NCBI RefSeq assembly: GCF_037038585.1
Contig: NC_092521.1
Coordinates: forward strand, 150,130,605 to 150,194,604
Direction: 5' to 3'
DNA from: Patagioenas fasciata
Lineage: Eukaryota > Chordata > Aves > Columbiformes > Columbidae
Length of the DNA: 64,000 nucleotides
The position numbers and the translations under genes were made by a program. The notes under the pieces were generated by a model. The model was not told the DNA's origin and did no database searches. It saw nothing but the letters and a program-made list of their open reading frames with translations. This document shows positions 38,501 to 48,531 of the stretch, piece by piece; position 1 is the first letter of the stretch, and every line of letters starts with the position of its first letter.

Positions 38501-39603
38501 ACTTGTGTTTAGATTTACCTTTTAAGGACAGCAGGCCAAACTAAAATACAGGTCCTATTATAGGTATATTTATAGGCCAGCTCAAAGCAGCTGTGACTGC
38601 AAATCACACCACATAAACAAGTAGCCACTTAGATAGCACATCGCCTTTGCAATTACTCGATCAATACAACTAAGAGCAATGCCTTCAACATCCATTTAGG
38701 AGAGCAAGACCACTTTCGCATGCAAATACCAGACTTGTTCTCCTGAAAAGCAGTTGATAATGTCTGCAAGCAAATGCCTCAAAAGATTTTGGTCTATTTA
38801 CAGCCACAGTGGTTGTTCAATTTTTAAGCTGATCTCTTTACCTCTCAGTAAGGAGTGATTGAAACCTTTACTTGCAAATGCTGCACCAGTATTTAAGCAG
38901 GTGTTTTACTCATTGCTTTAATAAGGTGCAATTATTTAGGCTGAATGCACACATTATACACAAAATCCAGTGGGGCAGGATGGGGGGGTGACACCGACCA
39001 TGGCCAACTGGCTGTGACCAGTGTATCAAAGTCCTGTGACATTGATATAGCAGCTTATCTGCTCTGGAATGTGCTCGGGAGCTGCCTCCTCCACTGCATT
39101 GCAAGAGATGAGTATAGGCAAGCATTCATCGCTCAGGAGTTGATTTTTTTTTCACATATGCTATGCTGATGGGAGATGCTCGTGGAGGTGGTTTCACCCT
39201 CAGACTTTTTGATTAGGAAGGAATGAAACTATTTTACTCATTGTTTTCCAGCCAATCTATTAATTCTGTGGCAATCTCATATCACTATAGATGTTCTGCA
39301 CAGTGTGTACAGGCTCATAGCAGGCGTTGCTGGAGTTTTGCACTATGACTTCTGCTCTCCTGTTGTGTGTCCCTCATTTAACTGTAGCCCCATTTATCTT
39401 GGGCTATAGATACTACTTTCTTCCCGTGCACCTTGTTAGCATCACTTTTCATCGAGGCTTGTGGAAGTTGTCAGTCTTTGATAGCCCACAAATGTGTGCT
39501 AGTTCTGGTTTCTGATGATTTCCAAGAGGCAAACTACCAAACCTTTCAGCAATATCCAGGGATGAGGAAGGAGCACCAGCAGGCCAGCAGTTATCCCAAG
39601 CCA
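35534..39603. other. Intergenic region, second part
   Basis: No gene recognised. The part from 36,700 to 36,850 and the part from 38,540 to 38,945 are repeat-free and AT-rich with many homeodomain-type cores, and look like possible conserved non-coding sequence. The start exon of MSRB2 would be expected in this area but I could not identify it. Confidence 0.45.
38540..38945. promoter_or_regulatory. Candidate conserved regulatory element
   Basis: A repeat-free 400-bp block with a perfect reverse octamer ATGCAAAT at 38,720-38,727, several TAAT/ATTA cores and an E-box CAGGTG near 38,899. It sits between ARMC3 and the MSRB2 relic, on the side of the expected PTF1A neighbour. Regulatory function is inference. 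Confidence 0.25.
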
Positions 39604-39780
39604 GAATAGAATCATAGAATCATAGTCATAGAATCATTGAATGGTTTGGGTTGGAAAAGACCTTAAAGATCATCTGGTTCCAACCTCCCTGCCATGGGCA
39701 GGGCCACCTTCCACTAGAACAGGTTGCTCAAAGCCCCATCCAGCCTGTCCTTGAGCATTCCCAGGGAGGGAGCATGCAGA
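39604..39780 (-). mobile_element. Short CR1 3' end, minus strand
   Basis: Starts with repeated ATAGAATC units (39,606-39,640), then 'ggtttgggttggaaaagacc', 'aaagatcatctggttccaac', 'gggccaccttccactagaac' and 'ccagcctgtccttgagcatt'. These are the consecutive blocks of a minus-strand avian CR1 3' end. It is only slightly diverged, so younger than the relics at 9 kb and 45 kb. Confidence 0.93.
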
Positions 39781-40105
39781 ACAGAGGGCTGAGCTGGGAG
39801 AGCAGATGGTGCCTGGGGTCATAGGTGTCCATTTCTGTTCAGAGCCTTCTCAGGCAATGTGCTAGAGCTGCTCTTCATATGTAGCACACAGGATGGAAAG
39901 CAGATGCAAAGTCCTACACTCGCCCCCACTCTTACGTCCCTGAACTGTCCTCCTGTGTTTTCTCTGTACCCATAGAAATGGAGGTGATGATGGAAACCAT
40001 CACCTCAACAATGATTAAAACAGCATTAAAAATAATACGACTTTCTACATCTAATTGAAGACACAGGCTCTCTGATGAAACGAGCTGAAGCAACTGTTGC
40101 TACAG

Positions 40106-40165
40106 ACTGGGAAAAAAAAATTACTCAAGTGTAATTTTATGTTACAAGAGAAAAAAGAACTGAAC
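40106..40165 (+). pseudogene. MSRB2: MSRB2 exon relic with stop codon and lost donor
   Basis: After a CTACAG acceptor-like end at 40,100-40,105, the frame reads D-W-E-K-K-I-T-Q-V, then TAA (40,132-40,134), then FYVTREKRTE. This matches the mammalian [20 protein letters not shown] residue by residue, with the stop in place of the glutamine (CAA to TAA needs one change). Directly after, the sequence is CTAAGC where a donor (GTAAGC-like) would be expected, so the exon can no longer be spliced normally to the next. A run of nine A in the exon is another weak spot. Confidence 0.85.
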
Positions 40166-41129
40166 TAAGCTAAAGCACTAATGCTACCCAGGGTTAAGCC
40201 TCCTCCTCTGCCTGATGGGCAGAGAAAAACCTGCTTTGGGAAGCTGTCATTACTCAGCTGCTTCACAGGTTTTCCCCTGCCTCCCTGTGGTTGGAAGTTA
40301 CACATACTGAACCAGCTGGATGTTGTTCTGACCCAGCCTGCGTTGCAGATGAAAAAACATTCTGCACTCTTTTTATTTTCTTTTTTTTTTCTGGGATACT
40401 TTGCTGCCAGCTCAGCCGTCTGTGTGGCGGTAGTGGAGGCCACTCCAGAGGGAGAGAGAAGATCATATTTTTGTCCTGTAGTCTGCTTTTTTTGACCGTA
40501 TACAGAATAGCTACAAAATATGCAGGAGCCAGGTTATCCCTTGTGTGCCAGATCAACCACCCACCTTGTCCCCACATTTTGCTTCCTTCTCTGGTGGAGG
40601 CCACATAGCACTGTGGGTGCAGCACCATCATCCCTAGCCCAGAGCCACGATTTCTGCGTGCGAGGCGCATGCAATGTGGGATTAAATAATGTGAACTGTG
40701 CCCAAATCCTTATCTGTAAAATAAAGATCCCAATTTTGGACCACGCAGGAAGGAGGAAAGTCCCTTTGTAGGGACACTTTGAAGTTGTGGCACTCCATAG
40801 CAGAGACCTGGTCTTTGGGATCCTGCACTTTTCACAAGTTCCTCAGAGGTCACGACTCCAGCCCTGGTACCTGGATGATTTATGCATCTGACTGGTCTCG
40901 AAGTTTCTGGGGGCAGGGGGTAGTCTTCACTATTAATCCAAAGGCATCCTCCCCTTCATTTCTTTGGGCTGCTCGTGTTTGTTCTTCAAAGCCCCCCTGT
41001 GAAGCCTTCTTTTTATGGTTTTTCTTCTGTTTTGAATCTGATTCCTACATGCTCATTCCAGATGGTGAGTTTTTAAAGACCTGCATTATTAACTTCTCTT
41101 TTTTTTTTCTTTTCCTCCTTTTTTAATAG

Positions 41130-41206
41130 CCATTTAGTGGGATCTATCTCAATAACACAGAATCAGGACTATACTACTGCATGTGCTCCAAGGCCCTACT
41201 GTTCAG
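41130..41206 (+). pseudogene. MSRB2: MSRB2 exon relic (PFSGIYLNN exon)
   Basis: This 77-nt exon lies between a long pyrimidine tract ending TTTTTTAATAG and the donor GTAAAA. The open translation [20 protein letters not shown] continues KALLF. Mammalian MSRB2 has [25 protein letters not shown] (shown as recalled). The first zinc-binding pair CxxC becomes CMCS: the second cysteine is serine. The exon itself has no stop and its splice sites look usable. Confidence 0.92.
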
Positions 41207-44200
41207 GTAAAACCCTTTAGATTCCACAGCATCCTTATAATGCCATAACTGTGACGGGAGGGGCAGCGTCTTTTCATGAGAAAAACTGAAAGTGTAGGTC
41301 AGAAGAGCAATCCTTTGGTGCCAGAGTGCTATATATAAGATTTCCAGGATACCTGTGGTGATACAGGTACATGATGTGCCCTTTTCTTGAGCATATGAGG
41401 ATCTCCAGTGGTCAGGAGACAGTAGTTGCTATAATACATTAGGATCTGCCTTTTCCTCCTGGCACAAACATGGTCCTTTTCGGTTGATAATAATTCTGTT
41501 TAAGAGGTCCCTAAGCCACAAGATGCCACAAAATATGTGTATTTATGCATGAGTATCACTGTACGTTTGCTCTCTTCTTGCAGACTTCTGCCACTCACGC
41601 CGCTGGGCTGGAGAGACCTGTGCTCTGCCTTGGTCCCGCTGTTGTGATGTTCTTACTGCTGGGTCCCTCGTACCGGAGCTGAGACCTCCTCTTCACCCCA
41701 CGTCCCTCTTGTTCCCTAGATTAAATTCCACTGGTTTTGCCTTTTTGGTTACATCTACTTTTTAAAATCTGACTGCGAATGACTGTGCTATTAACCTCTG
41801 TGCTCTTTACAATACTAAATATTTTGCAACTTAATTAAAGTCTACGTAAAAGAAAATACAGTGCCTTGGAGTAGGATGTGCAGAGGGTGTTCTGTTCTCT
41901 GTAACTGAACCAGAAAAGACAGTTCCTCATATTTTTTATCCAGAAAATAGCCTTTATTTATTCCCAACTGAGAGCTCAATGGAATATGGCTGATGTGCTC
42001 ATTTTTATGAAGACTTTAAAGGATGCATCACAGATCAGAATGTCAAACGGGAAGCTGAGGAACGAGAGATCTGGATAGCAAGAAAGGGGGGAAATGTAAT
42101 GGCAGTATCAAAAATAAACCTCAATTAAGCAATCAAATAGTAAAATTTGAGGCTGATAATTGTGTGCAGTTAGGTTTCCTTAGGCCCAGTACAGAAAACT
42201 AATATTATGTATATGAACATTTGCTTAAATGTATATTTTTCTGTAGAGATTTGCTAATAAACATTTTAAAATATATTTATTTCAGAAGCTAGTGCAGCAT
42301 TGCAGAATATTCTGAAGGCAAATACAAAACATAAAAATACCTCTGGAAAATTCAGATAAGCTAGAGAAACTTTAAATTACGAAACTGTTCCTTTAGTTTA
42401 GGTGTCCTTTATTTTAGACAATAGACATTGACAGGTCAACATGAAGAGAGATGAGCACTGGAGGGAATTGCTTCTGCTGCTAAACCAGTAACAAAACAAT
42501 AGTATAACCAGTCATGTTGCTTTTTGCTGTATTCAGCTCTCAGATAATATAAGTACTTTTGTCTAAAGTATAAAATAACGCTGAGCCTTACAGACTGATA
42601 CAGGGAAATTAAACAACAAAACAAAACAAACAACGAAAACTTACAGAAAAATAACTTTTAAGAAAATTGAAAGCTATTGAATGTGAAAAATGGTCTGAAA
42701 ATGCATTTTACATGAATGCATTACGTTGTGAAGGCCACTAACAATGAGAGGAAAAAATGGTATTTGATAAGACCTTCATTCATCATGGTTATTTCCTGGT
42801 GCATTAAAAATCCCCCTTCTTTTTCAAATGCATTAGATCATTAGCTACAGGTAAACATGAAGCATTTCCTCCTTTCTTCCAAAGTATACATATGTGTATA
42901 CATTTATACCAGAACTTACTACCTTCTGCTACCAAATATTCATTTGAAAGAGTGAGAAATACATGGAACAAACCCCTAACCTTTATAGATAGCAAATTGT
43001 GGTGCTTTAATGAAATATCAAACCTTCAGCAAACCATAAACCTACAGCTGAGATTCTTACAGCAAAAAGCACTTTTTAGAATTATCTGGATTCCATCTAG
43101 GACGACTGAAATAGGGATCAAAGTAAATGACATGTGCTGGAGGAATGGTGTGTCGAAGGCTAATCTAATGCATATGTTTAGGGAAAGTCCATTTATCCAT
43201 AAATTAAGTGGTGAAATACTTCAAAGGACAAATGCGATCTCGAACAGCAATATTTTGGGTACTAAAATGTTTCTATTAGGGAATCTAAGTGATATTACTG
43301 TTAGTAAAACCACACAGAGACCATTTCTATTGAGAGCTGGTTTAACAGCTCAAAAAAAATGATCCTTTAGCAGTGGAAAACATCTACAATAAACTTAAGT
43401 ATTGCGAGCGGCATGTAAGGGATGGAGTCAGGCAGGGTCAGATGCAAACCCCACATAGCATTAAAGACCTTCCTCAACTCTACAGGGTTTCAGAGAGGAT
43501 GCTCATATTTATGTATGAATAAGCAGAAGGATCCCCGTCTCAAAAAATGAAGTTCTGATTGAAATCTTTTGAAAATAAAAAAGGAAACAGCACAGGTTAT
43601 TCTTTGGGACCCTATGGCTGGTGGGCACAGTGTTTGTGTGGTTTTGTGGCAAGGAGCTCTCTTTGGCCAGAAAGAAATACCTTCTCATACAAACACAGAG
43701 TCTGCAAACCGCATTTGCTTCAGTGCAGCCTGCTTCTGTGCTGTGTCCTACTTCTCCCCAGTTCCACAGAAGGGAGGAGGTAGAAGAACATTTTCATGGG
43801 TCTTCATGGAAAGGTCTGAGCAACAGCCCGCACATTCAGCAGCCATTTACAGTGAATTATCAAATGCATGTTGAAGCATGCACTGTTCTTTGGGTTGGAT
43901 TTTTTAAGCTTTTTGCCCAGCTTGTTTGTCTTGTCTTCCTAAGAGGCCCTGTATATAAGATTTTCAGATTTTTCTTCACTGTATTATTAGCCAACCAACA
44001 TATACATGATATATACTAGATATTTTGCTTTAAATTCTATATTGACTAATGCACTAATCCCCTTGATCACAGAAAAGCTGCTGCTGATGTTGGTGTCTCC
44101 ACTCACCACTAGATGCCAGTAAGAGCACTGGGTTTGTGAAATAGGGCTAAAACATGGGAAATCGGGAGGAAACAGTTGTGGCGGGTCCCCAGGCCACTTA

Positions 44201-45025
44201 TCCTACAGTATGTGAGTCTACCTTCATTTCTAGCCCTAACTCACACTAGGTCACTCTTCGCTAAGAGAAGATACTCGTTATCAAAGCTTGCACAACTTTA
44301 AACAGAAGAGATTATCTCATTTCTGTATACTAAATCCCAAAAATATTTTCTGATCGTATTTCCCAATAAGGTCTAGTTTTTAATATGCTACTAAACAGGG
44401 CTGGTGATTCTGGATGTTAAGAAGAGTCACTCACAAGTCGTCAGTTTGTAGTATTGTTTCTGATGGCTGCAATTATCTCCTGAGAAAAGTAGATCTTTGT
44501 GCTGTGAGGATTCGTCATTTGTTGACTGATGGTTTGAGTAGGGCTCTATTTGATTTTCCAGACTGATTTGGTGGCTGACTGCAAGCCGAAGCCATCACAG
44601 ACACCAGCCCAGTCTGGTGGGACAACCAAGCTATTTTCCATACTTCATTTCTTCTTGTAAACTCTCTCCCCTGAGGTTGTGCTGCATTGGGCCAGGCTTC
44701 AAACTGCAGCTTTACAGATTTAATTCAACTAAACAGTTCACTCAGTTGTTGCACAAACCTTTTTGCAAGCTTTATAAAATGCCAACCTGTCAGTGACATA
44801 GAAACAGTGAGACAAAAGCTCTTGTTGTGGGCTGATCAAGAATCCCCTTTGGAAAAGAGCTTCCAGCATAGCTTGATGCCAGTGAGAAAACTTCTACTGT
44901 GCCAACTATTATTAATAGTAGTACAAGACAGGGATGAGGGGAAAAAGTCAATGTTCTTATTAAAACCAGACCTTTTTGTAACATCTCTGTTATTAATTAG
45001 CAAGGAAATCTGGTTTCCATTATAG
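41207..45025 (+). other. MSRB2 relic intron
   Basis: No exon or clear mobile element identified. A segment at 41,581-41,850 has an acceptor-like TTCTTGCAG followed by an ATTAAA near 41,836, but without a recognisable protein it cannot be called an exon. Confidence 0.4.
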
Positions 45026-45173
45026 TTCAGAAAAGAAGTACAGTTCTGGGACTGGATGGCCATCGTTTTCTGAGTCTTATAGTACTTGTGGCAGAGATGA
45101 AAATAGTACCAGTACTATGAAATGGCCAGATAACTCATTGAGATCAACTAGAACTGAAGTTGTCTGCAAACAG
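45026..45173 (+). pseudogene. MSRB2: MSRB2 exon relic (SGTGWPSF exon)
   Basis: This 148-nt exon follows TTTCCATTATAG and precedes GTATGA; its first base completes the serine codon left by the previous exon. It is open throughout. The translation starts [18 protein letters not shown], with the MsrB family signature SGTGWPSF, and ends [10 protein letters not shown], holding the first cysteine of the second zinc pair. The middle ([20 protein letters not shown]) has drifted from the mammalian TSGSDESHTGILRRLDTSL, including loss of the histidine, though the length is unchanged. Confidence 0.93.
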
Positions 45174-45479
45174 GTATGATTATTTTGGAGGTGATACCCA
45201 AAATCCCAGATCTTAACAAATAAGTTTGTTTGTGCCCATGAATAAATCTACCTAAATCTAACAGTGAGAATTACAGTATCACAATAAATATTCTGTCTTA
45301 CTTCTTGGTATGAAACACATTAGTAGATTTCTAAATACCTAATATAGACAGTTGGTTTGGGTGAAGAAAATTATGTGACTGGGGACAGTAGTTGTTTAAG
45401 TATAGCCAAGGCCTGGAGTTTAGACAGAAAATTTACTCAGAGGACCTCAGGTGAACTGCAGGATGTGACAACAGACAGT

Positions 45480-46280
45480 AGGAGGGACTCTGAGATTTAG
45501 TTCACCCATTTGCCCCATCACAGGGTCGGTGCTTCCTAATTCAGTCCTGCTAGAGGTTTACTGAAGCTATTCTTAAAATATGCAGTGACGGAGATTCCAC
45601 AGCCTCACTAGGTAGTTGTAACCTTCATGTCTTCCTGCTGTTGCTTTGACACCAGGGAAAACACTAAATTTGCTCTACAGCAGCCAAAGCTCATTACTCT
45701 GCCCTGCATGGTGGTGGTGGCGCACCACACCTTCACAGCTATCTTCTATGGGTACTCTCATTTCACAGAAGCCACATTTCCATGGCAGCTGTTCCTGCCC
45801 TGGGCATGTCCCTGTTCTTACACCTTTACCCTTCCCTGACCCATGAGCCATACTTGTACTGGGACATTCTGTAACACCCAGGTCCTTTCCTTTTCTAAAG
45901 AACTGATAGCCCTAACCATTTCTTCCCAATCTTGAGTCTGTGCTGTGTATTACATCTGCTAAGATACAAAAGTATGCAATCGAGTTTAATGAATTGCAGA
46001 CCCTTCTAGCAGGATTAAGTATTATCTACAAATGTAACAAGCATTCATTGCAGTCCCTTATCATGGCATAGTTCGTGTTTTCAGTAATATCCAGCAAACA
46101 TCTTTCAAGAACCTCAGCTGAAGACAACCTTCCAATTTTATAATGAATTAGTAATAGCTATTCTGAGTCTTTTTCCCATCAATAATGTGGAGGGGGAGAA
46201 TCCTCAACTGACCTGTGAGAAGGACCTCCAGTGACAGTCTCAATTAACTTGAAATTTTCATTATGTATTGAGAATTCTAG
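45480..46280 (-). mobile_element. Ancient CR1-like LINE relic in MSRB2 intron
   Basis: The blocks 'gtgacggagattccacagcc', 'aggattaagtattatctaca' and 'taacaagcattcattgcag' appear in the order of the 3' part of an old minus-strand CR1-type LINE seen across sauropsids. Highly diverged, with approximate limits, recognised from memory. It ends before the last MSRB2 exon. Confidence 0.5.
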
Positions 46281-46533
46281 ATCCTCCCATTTATTTCTTG
46301 TACTTTCTGCCATTAGTACGTTTTCACTTCCTCATCTGGGGCAGATATTCACCCACTGGCCAGAGGTGATTACTCCAGGATGTATTTCTAGTGTCTCCCC
46401 AAGACTTCCCTGTCACACAACTCAATAGTGAATTAATCACACGAGGTTCTTACTTCAGGATAGCATAGTAAGTACCAGCACAATATTGGTCCATAATTAT
46501 AACGGTAATAATGGTACATAATTTCTGTTGCAG

Positions 46534-46719
46534 TGTGAGGCCCAGCTAGGCCATGTATTTGATGATGGTCCCACAACTTCTGGACAGGGATTCCACAACT
46601 TCTGGACAGGGATTCTGTATGAACAGTGTTTCGTTAAACTTCAAACCCAGCTCTGGTCAATGAGAAGTGGATCTCTGTGGCTTATAGAACACCCCTTCAC
46701 TGCTCATACAAGCTTATGA
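46534..46719 (+). pseudogene. MSRB2: MSRB2 last exon relic with 22-bp frameshifting duplication
   Basis: After TTTCTGTTGCAG the frame continues exactly from the previous exon: [20 protein letters not shown], the second zinc cysteine and the GHVFxDGP motif of MsrB. A perfect 22-bp tandem duplication (46,571-46,592 and 46,593-46,614) then moves the frame by one base. Translation passes into unrelated residues to a TGA at 46,717-46,719. The catalytic cysteine and NS(V) residues that should follow (TGT ATG AAC AGT GTT, from 46,616) are still in the DNA but out of frame. In that old frame a stop stands at 46,661-46,663, close to the normal protein end. Confidence 0.92.
46571..46614 (+). repeat. 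22-bp exact tandem duplication
   Basis: Two identical copies of a 22-base unit starting ccacaacttctggacaggga. Since 22 is not a multiple of three, it shifts the MSRB2 frame. Confidence 0.98.
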
Positions 46720-48296
46720 AAGATGCATGTTTTTAATATAAAACTCTGATTTTAGTACTTATGCCATTGTAACTTTGCTTTCGAGCTACTATCAGTGTTG
46801 ACAACATATATACATTTGTGGTAACTCTTTGGTAATCTGCCTTTTCATTGTTAGTGTGATGTAAGTGTTGATCTGTTTACTGTATTAAAAAAAAAAAAAA
46901 AATCTGTGCGTTTGTAACTATGACCATTAACTGCACTGAGGCTGCTGAAATGAAGTACTCTCCTCAACCTGACCTTGCCTATGCCAAACAGTAGTTGTGG
47001 CACCAAGAATACAGATGCCCATGGCTGATCACGCCAGGGTTTTTACTTCTGTAAAATCATTGTATCCTTCTAAAGGGAAGCAAAAATAACACGAATCTCC
47101 AAATAAGGGCTGAGGGTTTTTTTTTCCCCTGATGTGAGAGACCTTTAGCCAAACCAAGTGACTTTTCCATGAACCTGTAAAATCCAAGTCCCAAAGAAGG
47201 GTCTAATTGCAGCTATTCCAGGCAACGGAGCCAGTGAAGACATGAAGTCTTTCTTTTTTTAAATCAGTGACTTTGATTTTGTGTCCAACAGCAGAGCTAT
47301 TTTGGTTCAAAAACTTCCTCTTATATTATAATAATGTAACAATCTGTATAATATCTCCACAGTTCTGTTATCACTTGTGTATTTCAGAATCCAAAAATAA
47401 AAATGAATGTGAAATTTACTGTGTTTTGGGGAAAAAAAAAATCAGCATCAAAAAACACATGCTTTTGTTGAAAACATGCCTTGTCTGTTCTTCCTTGTAC
47501 AAGTTTGTAAATACTTCTGTGTTCTCTCAAGCACTGTCATCATGGCTTGCTGTAACAGGAACATAAATTGTATATTTGTTAAATTGAGCTTTCCTACTTT
47601 CATCTTGTTTTTTGGTTGGTTGGTTGGTTGGTTGTTTTTTTTCCAGAGAAAATAATCTCTGAGTCAGAACATCAGCTTCACTAAACTGGCTGGGTGTAAA
47701 TGCTTCCCTGCTGAGAGTTACTAGGCAACATCTCATTTGGCTTTACCTATAAGAGGTTGTTTCCATTCTCCTCACTTTGGTTGCCTCAGTAATAAAAAGG
47801 GTGTGTTCATTTACTTAGACTGGTGTAGTCTTGAAACTGTTTAATGTCTTCAGAAAGTGGACCTCTATTGCACTGAATTTACTTTTGCTCCTTCTGTCTT
47901 GTATGTCCTCAGTTTTTCATTCTCCTACACTTTCCACAGGAGAATGTACAACTTCATAACTTTTAAAACACTGTGATCACTACAGCCAGCCTAAAGAAGA
48001 ACAGCACAAAGGTCACCAGAGGTGTGAAGCAGCTACTGGTTTTATGTAGTGTCATAGATGGTGACAGTCATAGTGTCATCAGAGGTGCCTGTTAACCACA
48101 GCAGCAGGCTGCTTGCTGTGTCTGTGTTGTATCACGCTCTGCCACGCAGAGATGCCTTTGCATCACCTATTGCTGCCGCCTGCCTGCTCTGACCAGGGTC
48201 TGTATGCCCAGCCTGCTCAGGTCTGTGCTCCCAAGAGTCTTCACAGGTTGTACAGAAATCACTGTCCTCACATGCTCTGAATTCAGGTACTGCCCA

Positions 48297-48531
48297 TTGT
48301 TTGGTTTTGTTTCATTCTGTTGGTTTTGGTTTGGACTTTTTCTGTTTGTTTGCTTGTTTGGGTTTTTTTTGTTTGGTTTTATGGACTTTTTTTTGGGGGG
48401 GGGCTGTTTGGTTATTTGAGGTTTGTTGGGTTTGTTTGGGGTTTTGTTTGGCAGGTTGTTGTTTCGGTTTTGGTTGGTTGGTTTTGTTTGGTTTGGGTTG
48501 AGTTGTTTGCTTTTTTTTTTTTTCTTAAAAT
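48297..48531. repeat. G/T-rich low-complexity tract
   Basis: About 235 bases of almost pure T and G on the + strand (TTTGG, GTTTG and TTGG units), with a G run of about ten bases near 48,396-48,405 and a T run at the end. It produces false open frames rich in Phe, Gly, Leu and Trp. The G runs give some potential for unusual DNA structure. Confidence 0.9.

Larger units (their letters stand above)
40106..46719 (+). pseudogene. MSRB2: MSRB2 unitary pseudogene (methionine-R-sulfoxide reductase B2)
   Basis: MSRB2 reduces methionine-R-sulfoxide in mitochondria, using a zinc site of four cysteines and a catalytic cysteine in RFCxNS. Four of its exons are recognisable here in order on the + strand, with introns kept, downstream of ARMC3 as in mammals. 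It is therefore the original locus, not a processed copy. Damage: an in-frame TAA and a missing donor in the first recognised exon; the second cysteine of the first zinc CxxC replaced by serine; and a 22-bp tandem duplication shifting the frame before the catalytic cysteine. The splice sites of the other exons are intact, so the loss may be fairly recent or a transcript may still be made. The extreme N-terminal (targeting) exon was not found. Confidence 0.85.

Noticed and set aside
41581..41860. Acceptor-like site followed by a frame and ATTAAA, as an alternative last exon of MSRB2
   Set aside because: The sequence does not resemble MsrB and the true next exon is clear at 45,026. It may be a chance combination.
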